The notes below the pieces were generated by a model. The model was given only the letters and a program-made list of their open reading frames with translations, did not search any database and had not been told where the DNA came from. Below are positions 13,000-26,344 of a DNA stretch of 64,000 bases, in pieces. The translations under genes and the position numbers were made by a program. Position 1 is the stretch's first letter, and each line of letters starts with the position of its first letter. The stretch lies in assembly GCA_006937955.1 (NCBI GenBank), contig SSNP01000006.1:248001-312000 (forward strand), read 5' to 3'. This DNA comes from Pachypanchax playfairii (Eukaryota; Chordata; Actinopteri; Cyprinodontiformes; Aplocheilidae).

Positions 13000-15025
13000 T
13001 CAACTCAAACTGTATCCAGGCAACATGATGGCCACTTTAAGTCTGTTCATGCCCTCTCTGGATTCTGTATGAGGACATGTGATCCCTTGTTGTTGTTGCT
13101 GATGAATTGAAAAAAAGAGTGCTGCGCGATTATTGTCAGCACAAAAGCCTCAAAAGCTGCTGACGCCTAGATTAGCCAGTACAAAGATGCAGGGACAGAC
13201 ACAAAAGACATAGGTACAGACTCATACACACACACACTCACACACACACACACACAAGGCCGGCCTGCCCTCGCTGCCCTACCATCCTCCTCCTACACCC
13301 CTCTCCTGCTCATCCACTCCTTCACTGATATTACTAACCACACAATCACCAGCCAGCGCTCAATGCCTCCCTCACTTTTCTCTCACTAACAACTTAAATA
13401 TTTACAGGAAACAGTAATCATAAGTAAAGACCAGGTTATCTGTGAACCTTCTGCTTGTATCCTAACGTGCTGGAAAGGTCAATGGCAGGAAAGACACAGA
13501 TAATAGACAAGATATTTTAAACATTATGTGAAAGTAAAAGTCTAAAAACAATAAAATGGGGTGACAGCACAGAAATGCAAAAAAAAAAGAAATTATATTA
13601 AACATATGTGTTTCTGGTTTATTGGATCTGTAATAATTAGGACAAAGACATCTTAGCATATGAGATTTAGGAACATCTAGTGGTGAAGCAGTAAAGTACA
13701 CCCAAACTAATATCCTCTGCCTTTAGATTTTATTTCCAGGTGACAAAAATAAAAACATGTATTTAGGTTTTTTAAAAGATGCTCACAAGGAGCCAGAGGC
13801 TGTTTTAACCACAAAAAATTACCATGTTTACGATTTGACACCAGAGATTTCGAGCTATGAAAGGTCTCAGGAAGAATTAAGTGCTGGAAACACAACAATC
13901 TACAATATAAAAAACAACTACTCATTGTGTTTTAAAATGCTAAAGCTAATTAAAAAATTACGTTTTTACAACCACAAGTTCTGAATCAAAACATGCACAG
14001 CAGAGAATTCAGCTGGGAAATAATCCATGAAATGGCAGTATGTCTGGATCTCTCTGCTCCTTCTTAGTACTAATTTAGTACATGTGGACAATTTCAAGAC
14101 AAAAATGTAGTCATTTCGCTATTATTTTTATGTTTGATTTTTCCAGACTAGAAGACAAGAATATCTCAGCTTTTTAAAAAGCACTTCTTTAGGTTAAAAC
14201 TGATTCTTGTGGTTTTAAAAGAGGAGGAGCTTCATCCGTTCATGTGAAAGAAGGAACCAATGAAGTTCTTCGGATGAGAAACTACCTGGATTACAATGAT
14301 GTAGATGACTGAGAACATTGACCAGCCAAGAAACTGATTCAAAGTTCGAGAAATAGTTTACACTTAAAAAGAGAAAAAAGAGAAAACAAAACCTCTAACA
14401 TGTCATCAGACCTCCCAGAGCTTTGCAAGTTCAACAGGATCAATAATTTTCAGATTAAGTCAAAAACGTGATTGATATATTTGTTCAGGTGCGTGTTAAT
14501 ACAACATTAGTGCAGGACTGGTTTGGTGAAGGGAAGAAACTGGTTGAGGAGAAACGTTGCAGATAAATTCAGATGTTCCTGAAAAATGGCATGACTCTGA
14601 ATTCTGTGATACTACCAAACTTATTTCTATATCAGTTATGGTACAGTAGAAGGGTGAATACACACAAGAGGATTCCTCACGTCCTGAACTTCCTGAACTG
14701 GAAGGTGCCGAGTACTCGAGCCTGAGGTGTCCCAACTTTGTTCAAAAGCAGGAACGATAAGACGAGCCTGACTGTGAGAAGTAATCTAAATCTTTACAAT
14801 CACCTGTAAATGATGCACAGATGGATAATAATGAAGATTCATTGAAATACTGCTGCACATTTTAGCTTTAAAAGGAAAATATTAACCACAGCAAAGGAGA
14901 AAAAGGGTATGTTGTGCATTATCTTCTATTTCCAAAGCTTTACATCAGAACAGGAGAGGCTGAACAGAAGGTGAGGGTCACTCTTTGCTCTATGTGATTA
15001 TTCACTCACACACACAGACACACGT
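13000..15025. other. No gene seen
   Basis: AT-rich unique-looking sequence downstream of prox apart from the CA run at 13218. Near 14240-14290 the words GAAGTTCTTCGGATGAG resemble a teleost dispersed repeat that recurs in altered form near 17455-17600. No exon, RNA gene or complete element is supported. Confidence 0.5.
13218..13257. repeat. (CA)n microsatellite
   Basis: CA-rich run interrupted once or twice (CACACTCACACACACAC), just downstream of the prox 3' UTR. Confidence 0.85.
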
Positions 15026-15026
15026 C

Positions 15027-15091
15027 CACACACGTGCATGTGCACACGCACGCGCGCGCGCGCACACACACACACACACACGCGCGTGCGC
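15027..15091. repeat. Alternating pyrimidine-purine tract (CA/CG), Z-DNA prone
   Basis: Sixty-five consecutive bases alternate pyrimidine and purine without a break, including a (CG)n core near 15050-15062 and a second CGCGCG block near 15081-15086. Such tracts are the classic substrate for left-handed DNA. It lies in gene-free DNA between prox and the first SINE. Confidence 0.85.
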
Positions 15092-18000
15092 CGTCTGGCT
15101 GCAATAACACATCTGAACAGCACAACAATAAAACAGCTGTGTTTGTGTTGGCCTGATGATTGTTTCAATCTCAATCAGAGCATCATAAACACAAACACAT
15201 TATCTGCAGAGATGCAATGAGAGCGATACATCTCGGGTAATAGCTGCAGTTATAGAGTAGGAAGAGTTTATTATGAAGAAAATGTCCCTTAGTGTAACTC
15301 TAATAGCTGTAACTGTTTCATAGCAGCTACTGCACTGGACTGTGTGTGTCTACATGTTAAAGATAAGTTCTGTTTTATCTCCTTGTTTCTGTGTACTTAT
15401 TACTAGACATAAGCAATAATTTAGAAAAAAAAGACATTAATGAATGGCCATTATGTTAATGACTGAAGCTAGCTGGTGTCAGATCTACAGAATATTAAAA
15501 TATTTCAAGTCAGTTGAGGTAGAAGCTCAACACACTGACCTAACAGGAAACTGAACTCAGCTCTGTTTCTAACATTAAGTCACTGTTAGCTTGTCGAACA
15601 GACTTTAATCAGCCAGCTCAGCAGGTTTATTAGCATCAGCTCTTCACGATGGCACCCAGGTGAACGAAGCCAATTGTTGTTTAGAACAGCTGCTGAAACC
15701 TTTTTACTCCTCCCAACATGCTCCATATTCATTTCTCCATCCAGTTGTGTTTCATTTACTCTCAGATTATTTTATTTTGTGATTAGATCGCAAAATCTGG
15801 TGTCAGTTGTTTAATATTTTAGTTGAGGACAGTGTATTTTCATTGTTTCTGTGTGTTTAACCTGATTCCACATGAAGATTTATAAAATTGAAGTGTCCAG
15901 TGTGAAGCGTGTCAGTGCTGGAGAAGCATGTAAACAGAAAACTGCTGGGTCACTTTCCAAGCAGCCAATTTTTCCTGAAATCTTCTAAAGTCTTGATGAG
16001 TAGTTGTCCAGGTTTTTCAAAGTTTCATTCTAAAGAAGGAGATTTTAGTGCTGAAGTTGTTTAATAGAGAATGTAGAATCCACCTTTTCAAGAAGTCCTT
16101 CATTGTTTTAACAAAGATATCGCTTTAATTAATTATTTTTTTATTGATATGTGATGTGCAGGTAGCAAGTGGCCAAATACTCAACAAATTTCTAAAGATT
16201 AGTTTGATGCTTGAGCTAGTCGAAAATGAAGCTGAGTGTATAAAATAGAATCTTACAAAAGTCGCTCAACACAATCATCAACACCTGCAGTCTCTTTAAA
16301 TAATATCTTGAAAACCAAGGACAAACCTTTTGACTTCAACTTTTGGTTAACAAAACTGCAACAAACTATTACCTCTTAAATTTTCTAAAATACTTTCAAA
16401 TTTACATTCTGCTTCAGGTCCATTTCTTACCTTCCTTCTGAGGCAAAATTCATTCCTCCCTCCCTCCCTCATTTGTCCCCCTATATCTACTTCCATCAGC
16501 GATCTGTTCGCTAATCAAACACCATCTGTCCCTTCATCCCCAACCTGTCAGGAACAGCTGCCAGCCGCTCTCTTAACAACACTTTTAACAACCCTGCTGC
16601 ATCTTCCACGGCCTGCCGCTCGCCGCTTCCACTGGGCGGTCATTGCCAGGGAGGGCCACCGCCTCCTGGTACAGACGCACAAGTTCAAAGACACACAAAG
16701 ACTCAAAAGTGTGTTAGGAGTAAACGCTGAAGATAAACAGGATTTATACAACACATGTAGGAGAGAAAAGGGGTAAATATGTTAGAAAATACACAATAAA
16801 AGGCGAGAACAAAGAAAGATCAACTTCGACTGTCCTTTTGTTGAACCTTAGTAAAACCATTATGAACCATGTGCAAAGAAACAAACGATTATAGACTGAT
16901 AAAACAGAAGATGTCACTCTATCAGAAGTCTAAATCGGAATCAAGGGAAGAATTACATTCCTGTTCAGAAAAAATAAAGTTTTAAAGCTGATGGTTGGAA
17001 GTAAAAGCTCCCAAAACTCCCACACAGGAACACAGTTTTATACAGTTTCAGCACAATCACCACTCACACAACAACAGAAGAATCCTGTTAGCATAACACA
17101 CAATCAGTTCACACATGCACCACAGATAAATAAAAAACATGCTTACACTCTGCACCAACCGCACTGCTGTTGTCTGGAACATGCCAAGACATTTTCAAGT
17201 GTTATATCCCGAGGAACTTCCCCAACCAATCGTTGGCACATAGGACAGATGTTCACTGGTGCTTCCATGTAATTTTCTCCTGGCAAACACACAGAGTGCA
17301 ACACTCCCTGGCATCTCCGTCTCCCTGATCCCAAATATGAGGATTTTTTCATTTCATGAGTCACTCAGATCTTTAAGTGTTGCTATGAGGTTGTTCCTGT
17401 AGATCCTCAGTCAACCAGGACGTGATGATCACAAGAGTTCAGCTTAGTAAAGACAGTGAGAAGCTTTTTGCTTCTCAGGTGGAAACTTCTCTCAGATGGA
17501 CGAGTCAGTGGTCTTTTTGGGACTTTAACAACTTGATTTATGTCTTTGTTCTAACCACGAAGCTTCTGACCTGGATCAGAACTGAGGAAGCTTCTCAGGT
17601 GAAAACTGAAATACTTTTCCCATCAGAGATCTTCACAAAGAAGAACTCATGCAGTTCTGAACTGGAACGCAGAATGACGCTAATGAGATCTTCACTTTTT
17701 AATACACATGTAACATCTGTGTTACAAATTGCAATTACAAATTGTTGCAAATATTTTTGCACAAAGATTCTGCAAAGTGTTTCTGTACAAATCTAAATAG
17801 TGATGAACATTCATACAAAAAATATAAGTGATTCAATATAGATTTTAAAGAGTGAGATGAAAGTTCGACGGCCACAGTATGAGATCTAAAATCAAAGCTC
17901 ATAAACTTTTTAATTAATGAAAGATATCTTCTACTTCTGGTTTCGACGTTCTTACAGAATCTGGACACCCTGCGACAGTAAAACTCAACCAGACAATCGA

Positions 18001-18297
18001 TACAGCGTCACACAGAGCACATGTCAGGGTTCACACACACACACACACACACACGAGAGTGTGTCAGCCACGTGCCTCGTGTCCAATAAGAGCTTTAAAT
18101 CTGTCAATAAGAGCCTTTCAAGAATACCAGGGGTTCTGTCAGATGACACACAGAAACACTCATCTCTACACACACATGCAGTTAAACAACAGGAAACTCA
18201 TCTGCAGTTTTATTTCAAGGACATATCACAACTACAATGCTGTGTAAGTCACATTTTACTGTCTTCCATGTAAAACTTCAGATAAATAATATGAGAT
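15092..18297. other. No gene seen
   Basis: No exon is supported. A short (CTCC)n stretch lies near 16455-16470, a paired motif GCTTCTCAGGT occurs near 17468 and 17592 (dispersed-repeat-like), and a (CA)n run of about 22 nt lies near 18034-18055. The minus-strand frame at 16548-16754 is basic and low in complexity and is not recognised. Confidence 0.45.
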
Positions 18298-18640
18298 TGG
18301 TAAATGGCGTGTACTTGTGTAGCGCTTTTCTTAAGTCAGGTGACTCCCAAAGTTCTTCACACTACAGTTTGTCATTCACACACACACAGTCACACGTTTG
18401 GTTGTGATAAACTACACATGTAGCCACAGCTGTCCTGGGACACACACTAATAGAGGCGAGGCAGCCAGGCACCACCGGACCCTCCAACCACCACCAAACA
18501 GGCAAAGTGAGTGAAGTGTCTTGCCCAAGGACACAAAGGCCAAGCAGTCTTTTTGTGGTGAAGCAGGGATTCGAGCCAGTGACCCTCCGGTTACCAGACG
18601 ACCCACTCTACCACCTGAGTTATAGCCGCCTCACAAGATT
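18298..18640 (-). mobile_element. tRNA-headed SINE-like repeat, minus orientation
   Basis: Read on the minus strand, the element begins near 18636 with GGCGGCTATAACTCAGGTGG (a tRNA-like A-box region) and GGCTCGAATCCCTGC (B-box like), then TGTCCTTGGGCAAGACACTT. It ends near 18309-18329 with AAAAGCGCTACACAAGTACA. That 3' tail resembles the tail of the L2 LINE copy at 52759-52780, as expected if the SINE uses the LINE machinery. The copy is diverged. Confidence 0.65.
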
Positions 18641-18904
18641 CAATATTCAATTATTCGAACGTTGTGTGAAAATGCTCAGGACACTTGTTTATTAACCCTA
18701 AGTTTGTCAGTTTTAGCATCTGTAGCATTCAAGTGTGTTCACAGACCCAACACATCAGTTTAAAAAGGGTCATCTGAGGTCAGACGTGTAATTGCCATCA
18801 GCCCCAGCTCTGAGTCTACACACCACAGTTAGAAGGTTCAACCTCTGACAGGAAAAATAGAAAAACATTCAACAAGTAGGTGAGAGACACGACAAGACTC
18901 CTAG

Positions 18905-19230
18905 TGGGGGGGGGGGTCATGATCTGGGCTTGTTTTATAACCACAGGACCTGGACACCTTGCAGTTCCTGATTAGACCATGAACTCCTCTGTTCCAAAGT
19001 GTCAAACATGAAGCCACCAGTCAAACAGCTGAACCAAACTAAATCAGGAATAAGGACAATGATCCCAAACGAAGCAGCTGATCTACGACAAAAGGGCTAA
19101 AAATAAGCACAAAAATAAAGTGCTGCAGTCAAAGTCTGCAGCCTGGTGTAAATGCTGTGGTGGTTGTCTCAGCCAGATCAAAGCTTTAGATTAGACAAAC
19201 ATATGATGAATATAAAATACAATGAAAAAC
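18905..19230 (+). pseudogene. Degraded Tc1/mariner-like transposase remnant, C-terminal half (family A)
   Basis: After a 12-G run, the sequence follows the family through CATGATCTGGGCTTGTTTTA (VWGCF region), ACAGGACCTGGACACCTTGC, AGACCATGAACTCCTCTGTT and AAGGACAATGATCCCAAACG (the QxDNDPK block carrying the second catalytic Asp). Stops and gaps break every frame. It represents a part of the transposase that the copy at 5585-5940 lacks. Confidence 0.5.
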
Positions 19231-21784
19231 TTTTTGTTGCAGTGGATTTAGTTTCACAACAAGGAGCCGAGGAAGTCTGAACAAACTGAAAGAATGACTT
19301 CCAGCCTTGAACTCAAACTAAGAACACATGCCAGGAGTTACCAAATCCAAATGTTTCATAAATATAATCTGAGCAAGCATTTGGTGGCCCAAGGGCATAA
19401 TCTCCTCAAAGACCAAACAGTCTTCCTCCAATAATCCGACTCTTAGATTCTCAACTCCCTCCTCTCCTCTCCCTCAGTCTTTAGATCACTCATCACACTT
19501 TCTCACTCTGCAGGTTTTAAGCTGTAAATAAATAAATAAATAAATAAATACAGATTTAAAGACTACAGTTATGATTTTTTATAGCTGTAACTTTTTTATT
19601 TGGTTCCTAAGCTGTTAAGTTATTAAAGTAAAAGCTGTTTTCTGTGTGCAGTGAGCTGAAAAGACACATTATCAGAAACTGGTGATTTTATCTAAAGTGA
19701 GAAGTTACTGAATCTCTGAATCCCTGACTGGTTGCAATCTGAGCTCCTGCAGAAGGTCAGTGATGTTTCTTTAAAACATCATCAGGATAAAACATATTCA
19801 TGATGGTCAAAGTAAAATGAAAAGCTTTTTCTGATCTTATGAATCAAAAAAACAGAAAATGATCGATTCCAAACCCTCTGGATTGTTATCAGCTCACAGA
19901 TTTAAAATACACGTGCATTTCTGCATAAGGGAGGAGAAGTTTGAATGCCTAAGGATTTATTGATTCAAATATCAACAAACATCTAATTTTAAACTGAAGA
20001 AATCAATACAGGAATCATTTTACATCAACTTAAGAATAAATGTATAAGCATAAAACTTGTTTTTTAACTGTAAGCACTAAAATTATTTGCAAATTGTTGC
20101 ATTTCTTTCCAACTTCTTCTGTAAAAGATTGTAAATTTATTTTGGAGAAGGATTTGTATCTCACTCTGTTTAGATTAAAGCTGGTACATTTCTAAATGTT
20201 AGTTCTTTTGGATTGTTTAGTTATTTCTAAATGAATGGACAGACTGTTAGTTCTACATATTAAAATGAGTTATAGAAACAAAAAAAGGATTTTAGAAGTG
20301 ATACAGAGTTCATGCACCAGAGTAAATAACATCTAAGTCTGGCTGAACAAAAGAATAAGTTGAGGAAGTAAAACATCTAGTTACAATATAAATGAAAACG
20401 AGGTTTAACACAACAGCAAAATTAAAGTATTAAGAAATTTGAAGATTTGTGAGAAGTTACAGAAGATGAAAACACAGAATTTGATGCAAAACATTTTGAT
20501 TTGGAGCCACATTCAGCTGTAAAAAGGTTCAGTTTGTTCCTCAGACGATTGAAGGAGGAGAGCGATAACCCAAAGTGACAAACAAGATGCTGTGAGTGCG
20601 TTCCACGAGCTGTCCCAATTCAGTCTGACTGCATTTTCCCAGTGAAATGTTTAAAGGTGGAACTCTGAGCCCACGTTTGGTGATTGAATACAGTACTCCC
20701 GCCCCCTACAACCCCCACCCTCTTGTCATTATAACACAGTTTCTCCTTGAGAACTAAATCTACTTATGATTGTTTTTAAATTTCTTTTTCATATATTCCT
20801 TATCATTTTCTTTAATTCAAAATGACAATCTGGACGTTGTAATCCATCATGGATTTAACAATTTCCCCGTACCCTCTGCGGCCCCTCCCACAAGCAAATG
20901 TTTGTAATGATTTAGGACTTTGACTCAAGGGAGATAGAAAGAAAGGAGAGATGAAAAACAAAAGAAAGAACTCAGAAAAAGGAATGTGGACGGAATAAAA
21001 AGAAGTGAGATGATGCTAAAAAAACAAGAAGAGCAGAGATGTTCAAACAAGTCTTTATCAGATAAGAAACCAAAAAAGGTTGTAATATTCAGAAACTGCA
21101 CACAAACAGCACCACATCCTCCCCCTCCCCTCTCTTCTGCTTTGATAGTATTAGAAAAATGAAAATGAAAATCTTTAGATTAGAAAGATTGGAAAAATTG
21201 AATTACGACGGCCGCACATGCAGGGGCTGAATGGATGAGCGAGACCCAAATCTTCATCTCGGACGCAGCGCTGGAGGAGGGGGGCAGGGTGAAAATGATG
21301 AAAAATGGAATAGGGTATATGTGGTGGGGGTGAACAGAGGAGAGCTAAGAAGTCAGGGTCATCACCTGTGTGGTCTGACCAGCTTTTCTTTCAATCTCAA
21401 ATCTAGCAGCAATCAGTTTAAGCCTTGATCAGACGGTTACAGAGAAAAGAAGGCAGCAGGTTCAACTGCTGGATAAAAGATCATCATTTCCATAAATAAG
21501 TAAAAACAAAAAGATATGAAAATGACAAATACCATCAGCATCTGTCTATATGTAAACATCTCCATCCACTACAAACAAAGCAAGAATGAAGCGCCAATAA
21601 AAGTGTTTTAACCCAAAAATGAGTTTAAAAATTAGACACATTTTGCTTCTGCATCTTCAATTTGATTATTTGCTGCTCTTGTCATCATACAGATTTATAT
21701 CCTACCTTATACTAGAGTCAAATCAAGCAAAACATGTTTAAAAAATAAGTTATCTTTTTATTTCGTTAAATTATAAAACACATT
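19231..21784. other. No gene seen
   Basis: AT-rich sequence with no supported exon or element end apart from the tetranucleotide run at 19522. A purine-rich tract (GAAAGAAAGGAGAGATGAAA and similar) spans about 20930-21010. Confidence 0.45.
19522..19549. repeat. (TAAA)n microsatellite
   Basis: Six to seven copies of AAAT/TAAA. Confidence 0.85.
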
Positions 21785-22117
21785 TGGGGCTGCACGGTGG
21801 CGCAGCTAGTAGAGCTGGGTTCAAATCCAGGCAGGGGCCTTTCTGCGTGGAGTTTGCATGTTCTCCCCATGTATGTGTGGGTTTTCTCTGGGGGCTACGG
21901 TTTCCTCCCACAGTCCAAAAACATGCAAGAGGTTAATTGGCAACTCTAAATGGTCTCTAGGTGTGAGTGTTGGTGTGAATGGTTGTTTGTCCCTATGATG
22001 GATTGGTGACCTGTCCAAAGTGTCCCCTGCCTCTCGCCCAAAGACTGCTGGATATTGGCACCAGCCCCCTGCGACCCTGAACAGGAAGAAGCAGGTTTAA
22101 AAAATGGATGGATGGAT
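21785..22117 (+). mobile_element. SINE-like teleost repeat with tRNA-type boxes and (ATGG)n tail
   Basis: The element starts GGGGCTGCACGGTGGCGCAG and carries GGTTCAAATCC, a good RNA polymerase III B box, near 21818-21828. Characteristic phrases follow: TTTCTGCGTGGAGTTTGCAT, GTTCTCCCCATG, TTTCCTCCCACAGTCCAAAA, GGTTAATTGGCAACTCTAAA and GCGACCCTGAACAGG. It ends in AAAATGGATGGATGGATA. This is one of the commonest dispersed fish repeats. The orientation is + and the copy is slightly shortened around the A box. Confidence 0.75.
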
Positions 22118-25100
22118 AAAATATATTTGAGCAAGTGGTGTTGACCTAAGTGCTAGACATTAAAAATAACAAAAATAAAGTCACATAAAACAAAATAATT
22201 CAAATGCAATAAGTAAAAAGCACTCAGAGAGCGCAGCCCTGCCAAGCAGCTTATTTCCCCCTAATATGATTTACACTGAAAACTAACAGTCCAGCATTTG
22301 TTTTATTAACATTATTGGATTCATTGTTCATGAAAACATTTAGATTCACTTTGATGTTTGTAATAATTCCACAGTTACAAAGAAACAAAGTTTCCACAAT
22401 TTCCAGATAACCTCAAAAATCAATCGATTGGTCCTCACGACACTCCAAAAGTATCCAGAAAATGTCATTTATGTACTGTATCTGTTCATAACTTTGAGTT
22501 ACTGTTAGAATTAATTAACTAACAAATTGCAACAAAAACAACTTTATTGGTATGTGAAAATAATAAAAATATAAGAAATAAAACTTAATTTCTCACTTTG
22601 GTCGTATTTCATTCTAACAACTAACAAACCAGTGAATCTAAGATAAATGACTAATAATTTATTTTTAAATATAGATTTAACTCAACATGCACCAAAGTAT
22701 TTCTTACATAAGATAATTATAAATTATGTTTTAAAGAAAAATATAACGTTTTTCTAGCGGAGGAGAAGAAAAAGGAGAAAGACGTCAGAATGGAATAATA
22801 AACTCATTTTTACTGTTCTGCATTTATTTTTAAATCTAAGGAACATCTGAGTGAAGCAGATAATTTGAATAGGAGACATGTGAAAGGTTTAATTCATCCA
22901 TGTTGTTTCTTTAAGTGCAGCTGAATTCTTAATCCTCTTAAGAACGTCAGTGAAATTAAATGTAATAGAAATGAAAACAATCAGAGATGCTTCAGACTGA
23001 TTTAATATGAAACTTTAATGAATATGGTGAAAAGGATTACAGATCCTTTCACTGACCTCCGCACCCTGTGACCTAAAACACATCTGGTTTTCTAAACTAC
23101 AGCCTCCTCTAGTGGTAGAACTGGATACTGCGTGTGTAAATACAAGTTCTTCTTTTTTCTGTTTGGTGTAATTTTCGTACCTTTACATCTTAAATACAAG
23201 CACGCCTGAAAAACAGGACTGTGAGTTATGTCACATATTTTGATAATCTGTCAGCTGTTAGCAGAGACTGTGAGTAAGATTTTCTTGTCTAACAAGCGCC
23301 TGAACTCACAGACACACTAGAGGAAAAAAAAAAAGAGACAAAAAAATCCCATAAAACACGCTGTAACCCTCGTGGAAATCCTTCCCAGAACAGTTGACTC
23401 TGTTATCGCTGCAAACAACAGGTCAGCTCCATATTAAACCCTACAGATTAAGAATAAGAGGTCATCAAAGTTCAGGTGTGTATAAAAGGTCAATGTTCCA
23501 GTATTTTTAGGTAGTATTTTATATTATGAGTCAGGTTACAGACTCATAGTCAAATTAAGGTCCAGGTTTAAAAGAAGCACGGTGACGTTAAAGATGAACA
23601 TTTAGTCTCAGTTCACTCAAAAACAAATAATCTATTCTAATCTAATCTAAACAGGAATCATCTGGTTTATTTACAGATGAAGGTTTAAATCCAAACAAAT
23701 GTGGTTTTAGCAGACTTCTACAATTTTACAGAACAAACCAGTTAATAATTTGTCAGAAGATTATATAAATATTACAGGACACATCTGTTTTAAAGATTTC
23801 AATAAATATGACAGAAAATAATAAAGTTCTAAGCCACACACGCACACACACGCGCACGTGCGCATACACACACAGCTGAAGGGATTTTTATGTTTGCAGT
23901 TTCGACTTTGTCCACCAGATGTCGCTGAACAACAAGGATTCAATTTAAAAGTGCAGCAGTGATAATCTTCATCCTCATGTAAATTTCTATAGAATCAAAC
24001 TCACGTGCACACAGAAAACAAGATTCTGCATGTTATGCACGTCTCAGTTTGTAACATAATCAATTAATCTCCATCTTCTTTATAAATTATTTGGATCCTC
24101 TGTGACCCACATACATGTCAAATCATTCTCACAGACATGAAAAGTGCTGGAACATTCTGAGAATGTTCATTTGGGAATATTATCTGTTGTACCTGTTTGT
24201 ATTATGATGAAATAAACTAGAAATTTTAAATGACAGTGAAATAGTCAGTCCTTTAAACGTCAGGACACATTCTGAGTTGAAAGATCAATGTAAATCTTGT
24301 AAAATGGATGTTATGCAAACAGGCACAGATCCCTCTAATACTGTGGTGTCTTTATCTATGTCACATCTGGTGCTAGAGAGCAGCAGAGGATTAAACATGT
24401 GGACCACCAGGGGCCCTCGGTGATCTGCAGTGATTCAGCTCGGTGACCGCCAGCAAACAGCTCAGGCTTGTTCTTCACAATCTGCTGTGAGCGGATGCAT
24501 GAGTTATTTCTGTATTTTGTCACGCAATCCCAGCAGCTATGTTTAGAAGCTGTTTGGAAAGTTACTGCCACAGTTTCCAGGAGGCAGCGTCTGCTACAAC
24601 CATCAGGCAGCTGATTAATGGTTTTAACAAGCGAGGATTATTGAGTGACAGGAAAATGAAAGAAAAGAATAATGCATTACAGAATTCAGTTCAGCTTGAC
24701 AGCTCAAACATGCTGATTTCATTTCATTTACTCTCTTCATTCATCTGTCATAAAAAAGGAACTATCCGTGGACTTAACATTCAATCTGACATCTGGAAGG
24801 AGAAAAAAGAGAAAGAAGCACATTAAAATGGACAGCAGGAGGGATGGAAGAGTGACAGATTGAAAAAGCTCAATCCTAGCTCAAAAGGACAGATTGGCGG
24901 GTCGCTGCCGTGTAGCCTCACTGTTCGGACTAATGCTGTCACATCCCCAAGTGTGAGTGGTTTGTGTTGTACCAGGACCAGAGTGATACGGAGACCTACA
25001 TGCAGGGATTCTGCTGCAAAAAGCTTATGTAATCGACTCAACAAGGCCTCTGGAGGCCATAAGAGCACAAAGAATACACTGAAAGGGTCAATTCAACCAC

Positions 25101-25940
25101 AATAACATTAAATACACCGTGTTTTAACGAGGACTTGAACCAACAATCTCTCAGTTCTCCTCTCTTCTCTCAGCACAATGATTGATTATAGTTTGCTTTG
25201 CGAGCGTTTAAGCGATTGTTTCGCTTCAGGGTGTGGAAATGTAAATCCAGATAAATGGATCATTAGAATTGAGCCATTTTTTATTCACCAAAATAAATTA
25301 TGTTTTGATTTTCTGCTTCACTGAATGCACACAGGAGGCTGGGAGGATGGAAGAAGGAGGAAAAAGTGACATTATAGTTTCGTTATGAAATTCAGATGGT
25401 TGATTCATGTGTGTATAAAGCACTACTAAAATCAGCTGTCTTTATTTTGAGCAATTAAACTCCAAAAATTAATAAATTCTGTCTGTAAAATCTTATTGGA
25501 AGTACAGGAAATAACTATTTAATGGATTTAAGCTCTTAGTGTGCAGACTAAAGCTAGAATCACTGGACTGCAACTAATTAGAGACACAAAGTTGTGAGAA
25601 AATATGTAAATGTTCAGTTGGAGTCACAGAGCGGGTCTGACAGTTTTCTCTACAGAAACATTGAGAATAAACTGCTACGTTTGTGCAAATGTGCAGATTT
25701 TCTTCTCTTACTTGAATCACCACGTTTCCTAATTATACTGTATCTGAAATTGTTTTCAATTTTTCCTTTTTATCACAAGTTTTCCATGATAAGGAAGACC
25801 CCATTCTCCTTGTTTGTCTCCAGTTAATCACAACTTGGTTTTATTGGTTGCTAACGGTTCACTAAGTTGTTTCACACCTCTCGCCTCATGAAACCGCCTC
25901 AGTTCTTCACCCTCTTGGACTCATTAAAACGTGTTCCAGA
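22118..25940. other. No gene seen
   Basis: No supported exon. A second CA/CG alternating tract lies near 23835-23873. The frame at 24860-25105 (+) and its antisense are not recognised; the DNA there may be a degraded transposon but I cannot prove it. Confidence 0.4.
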
Positions 25941-25949
25941 TGATTTCCA

Positions 25950-26344
25950 AATCTATGGCAACTCTGCAGCTGAGAGGAGAACTGTCTCGTGAATTCTGTT
26001 AATAAGTATAAAAACTCCAGCGACACAGAATGATGCAAAACAACTCATACTGCGGTGTGTAGAACATTTCAAGATACTGTAGTAAAACTGGTGTCTCACT
26101 GCGAGGTCACAACTAGCAAACTTTGCACAAGTTGCAGATCCTCTCTGACACGTTGGTTGAATTCTGAACAAGTCTTTGTGGCTGTATTTATGTTTCATGA
26201 TGTTTTCTAGCTGTTCCAGATGTTTTCTATTGGTGAAAGATTTGGACTGCAGGCAAGTCAGTTCAGCACCCAGACTCTTTTCCTATGAAGCCATGCTGTG
26301 ATTCGTCTTGCTGAAATTAGCAAATCCTTTTCTGAAAGAGTCAA
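25950..26344 (-). pseudogene. Tc1/mariner-like remnant (family B), part downstream of a nested insertion
   Basis: On the minus strand, starting at 26344, the sequence reads TTGACTCTTTCAG...AATTTCAGCAAGACGAATCA (FQQD-type block with a catalytic Asp) and then ACTTGCCTGCAGTCCAAATC. It is continuous with 27056-27200 once the 26345-27055 element is removed, and it matches an uninterrupted relative at 47560-48235. It is heavily decayed. Confidence 0.6.

Noticed and set aside
16548..16754. Minus-strand Arg-rich 68-codon frame
   Set aside because: Low-complexity basic tail, no homology recognised, no context for an exon.
21785..22117. Functional tRNA gene suggested by the B box GGTTCAAATCC
   Set aside because: No acceptor-stem pairing or anticodon arm; the tRNA-like head belongs to a dispersed SINE-like repeat.
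24823..25105. Overlapping 81-codon frames on both strands
   Set aside because: Not recognised. The DNA might be an old transposase fragment but no diagnostic motif is clear, so no feature was called.
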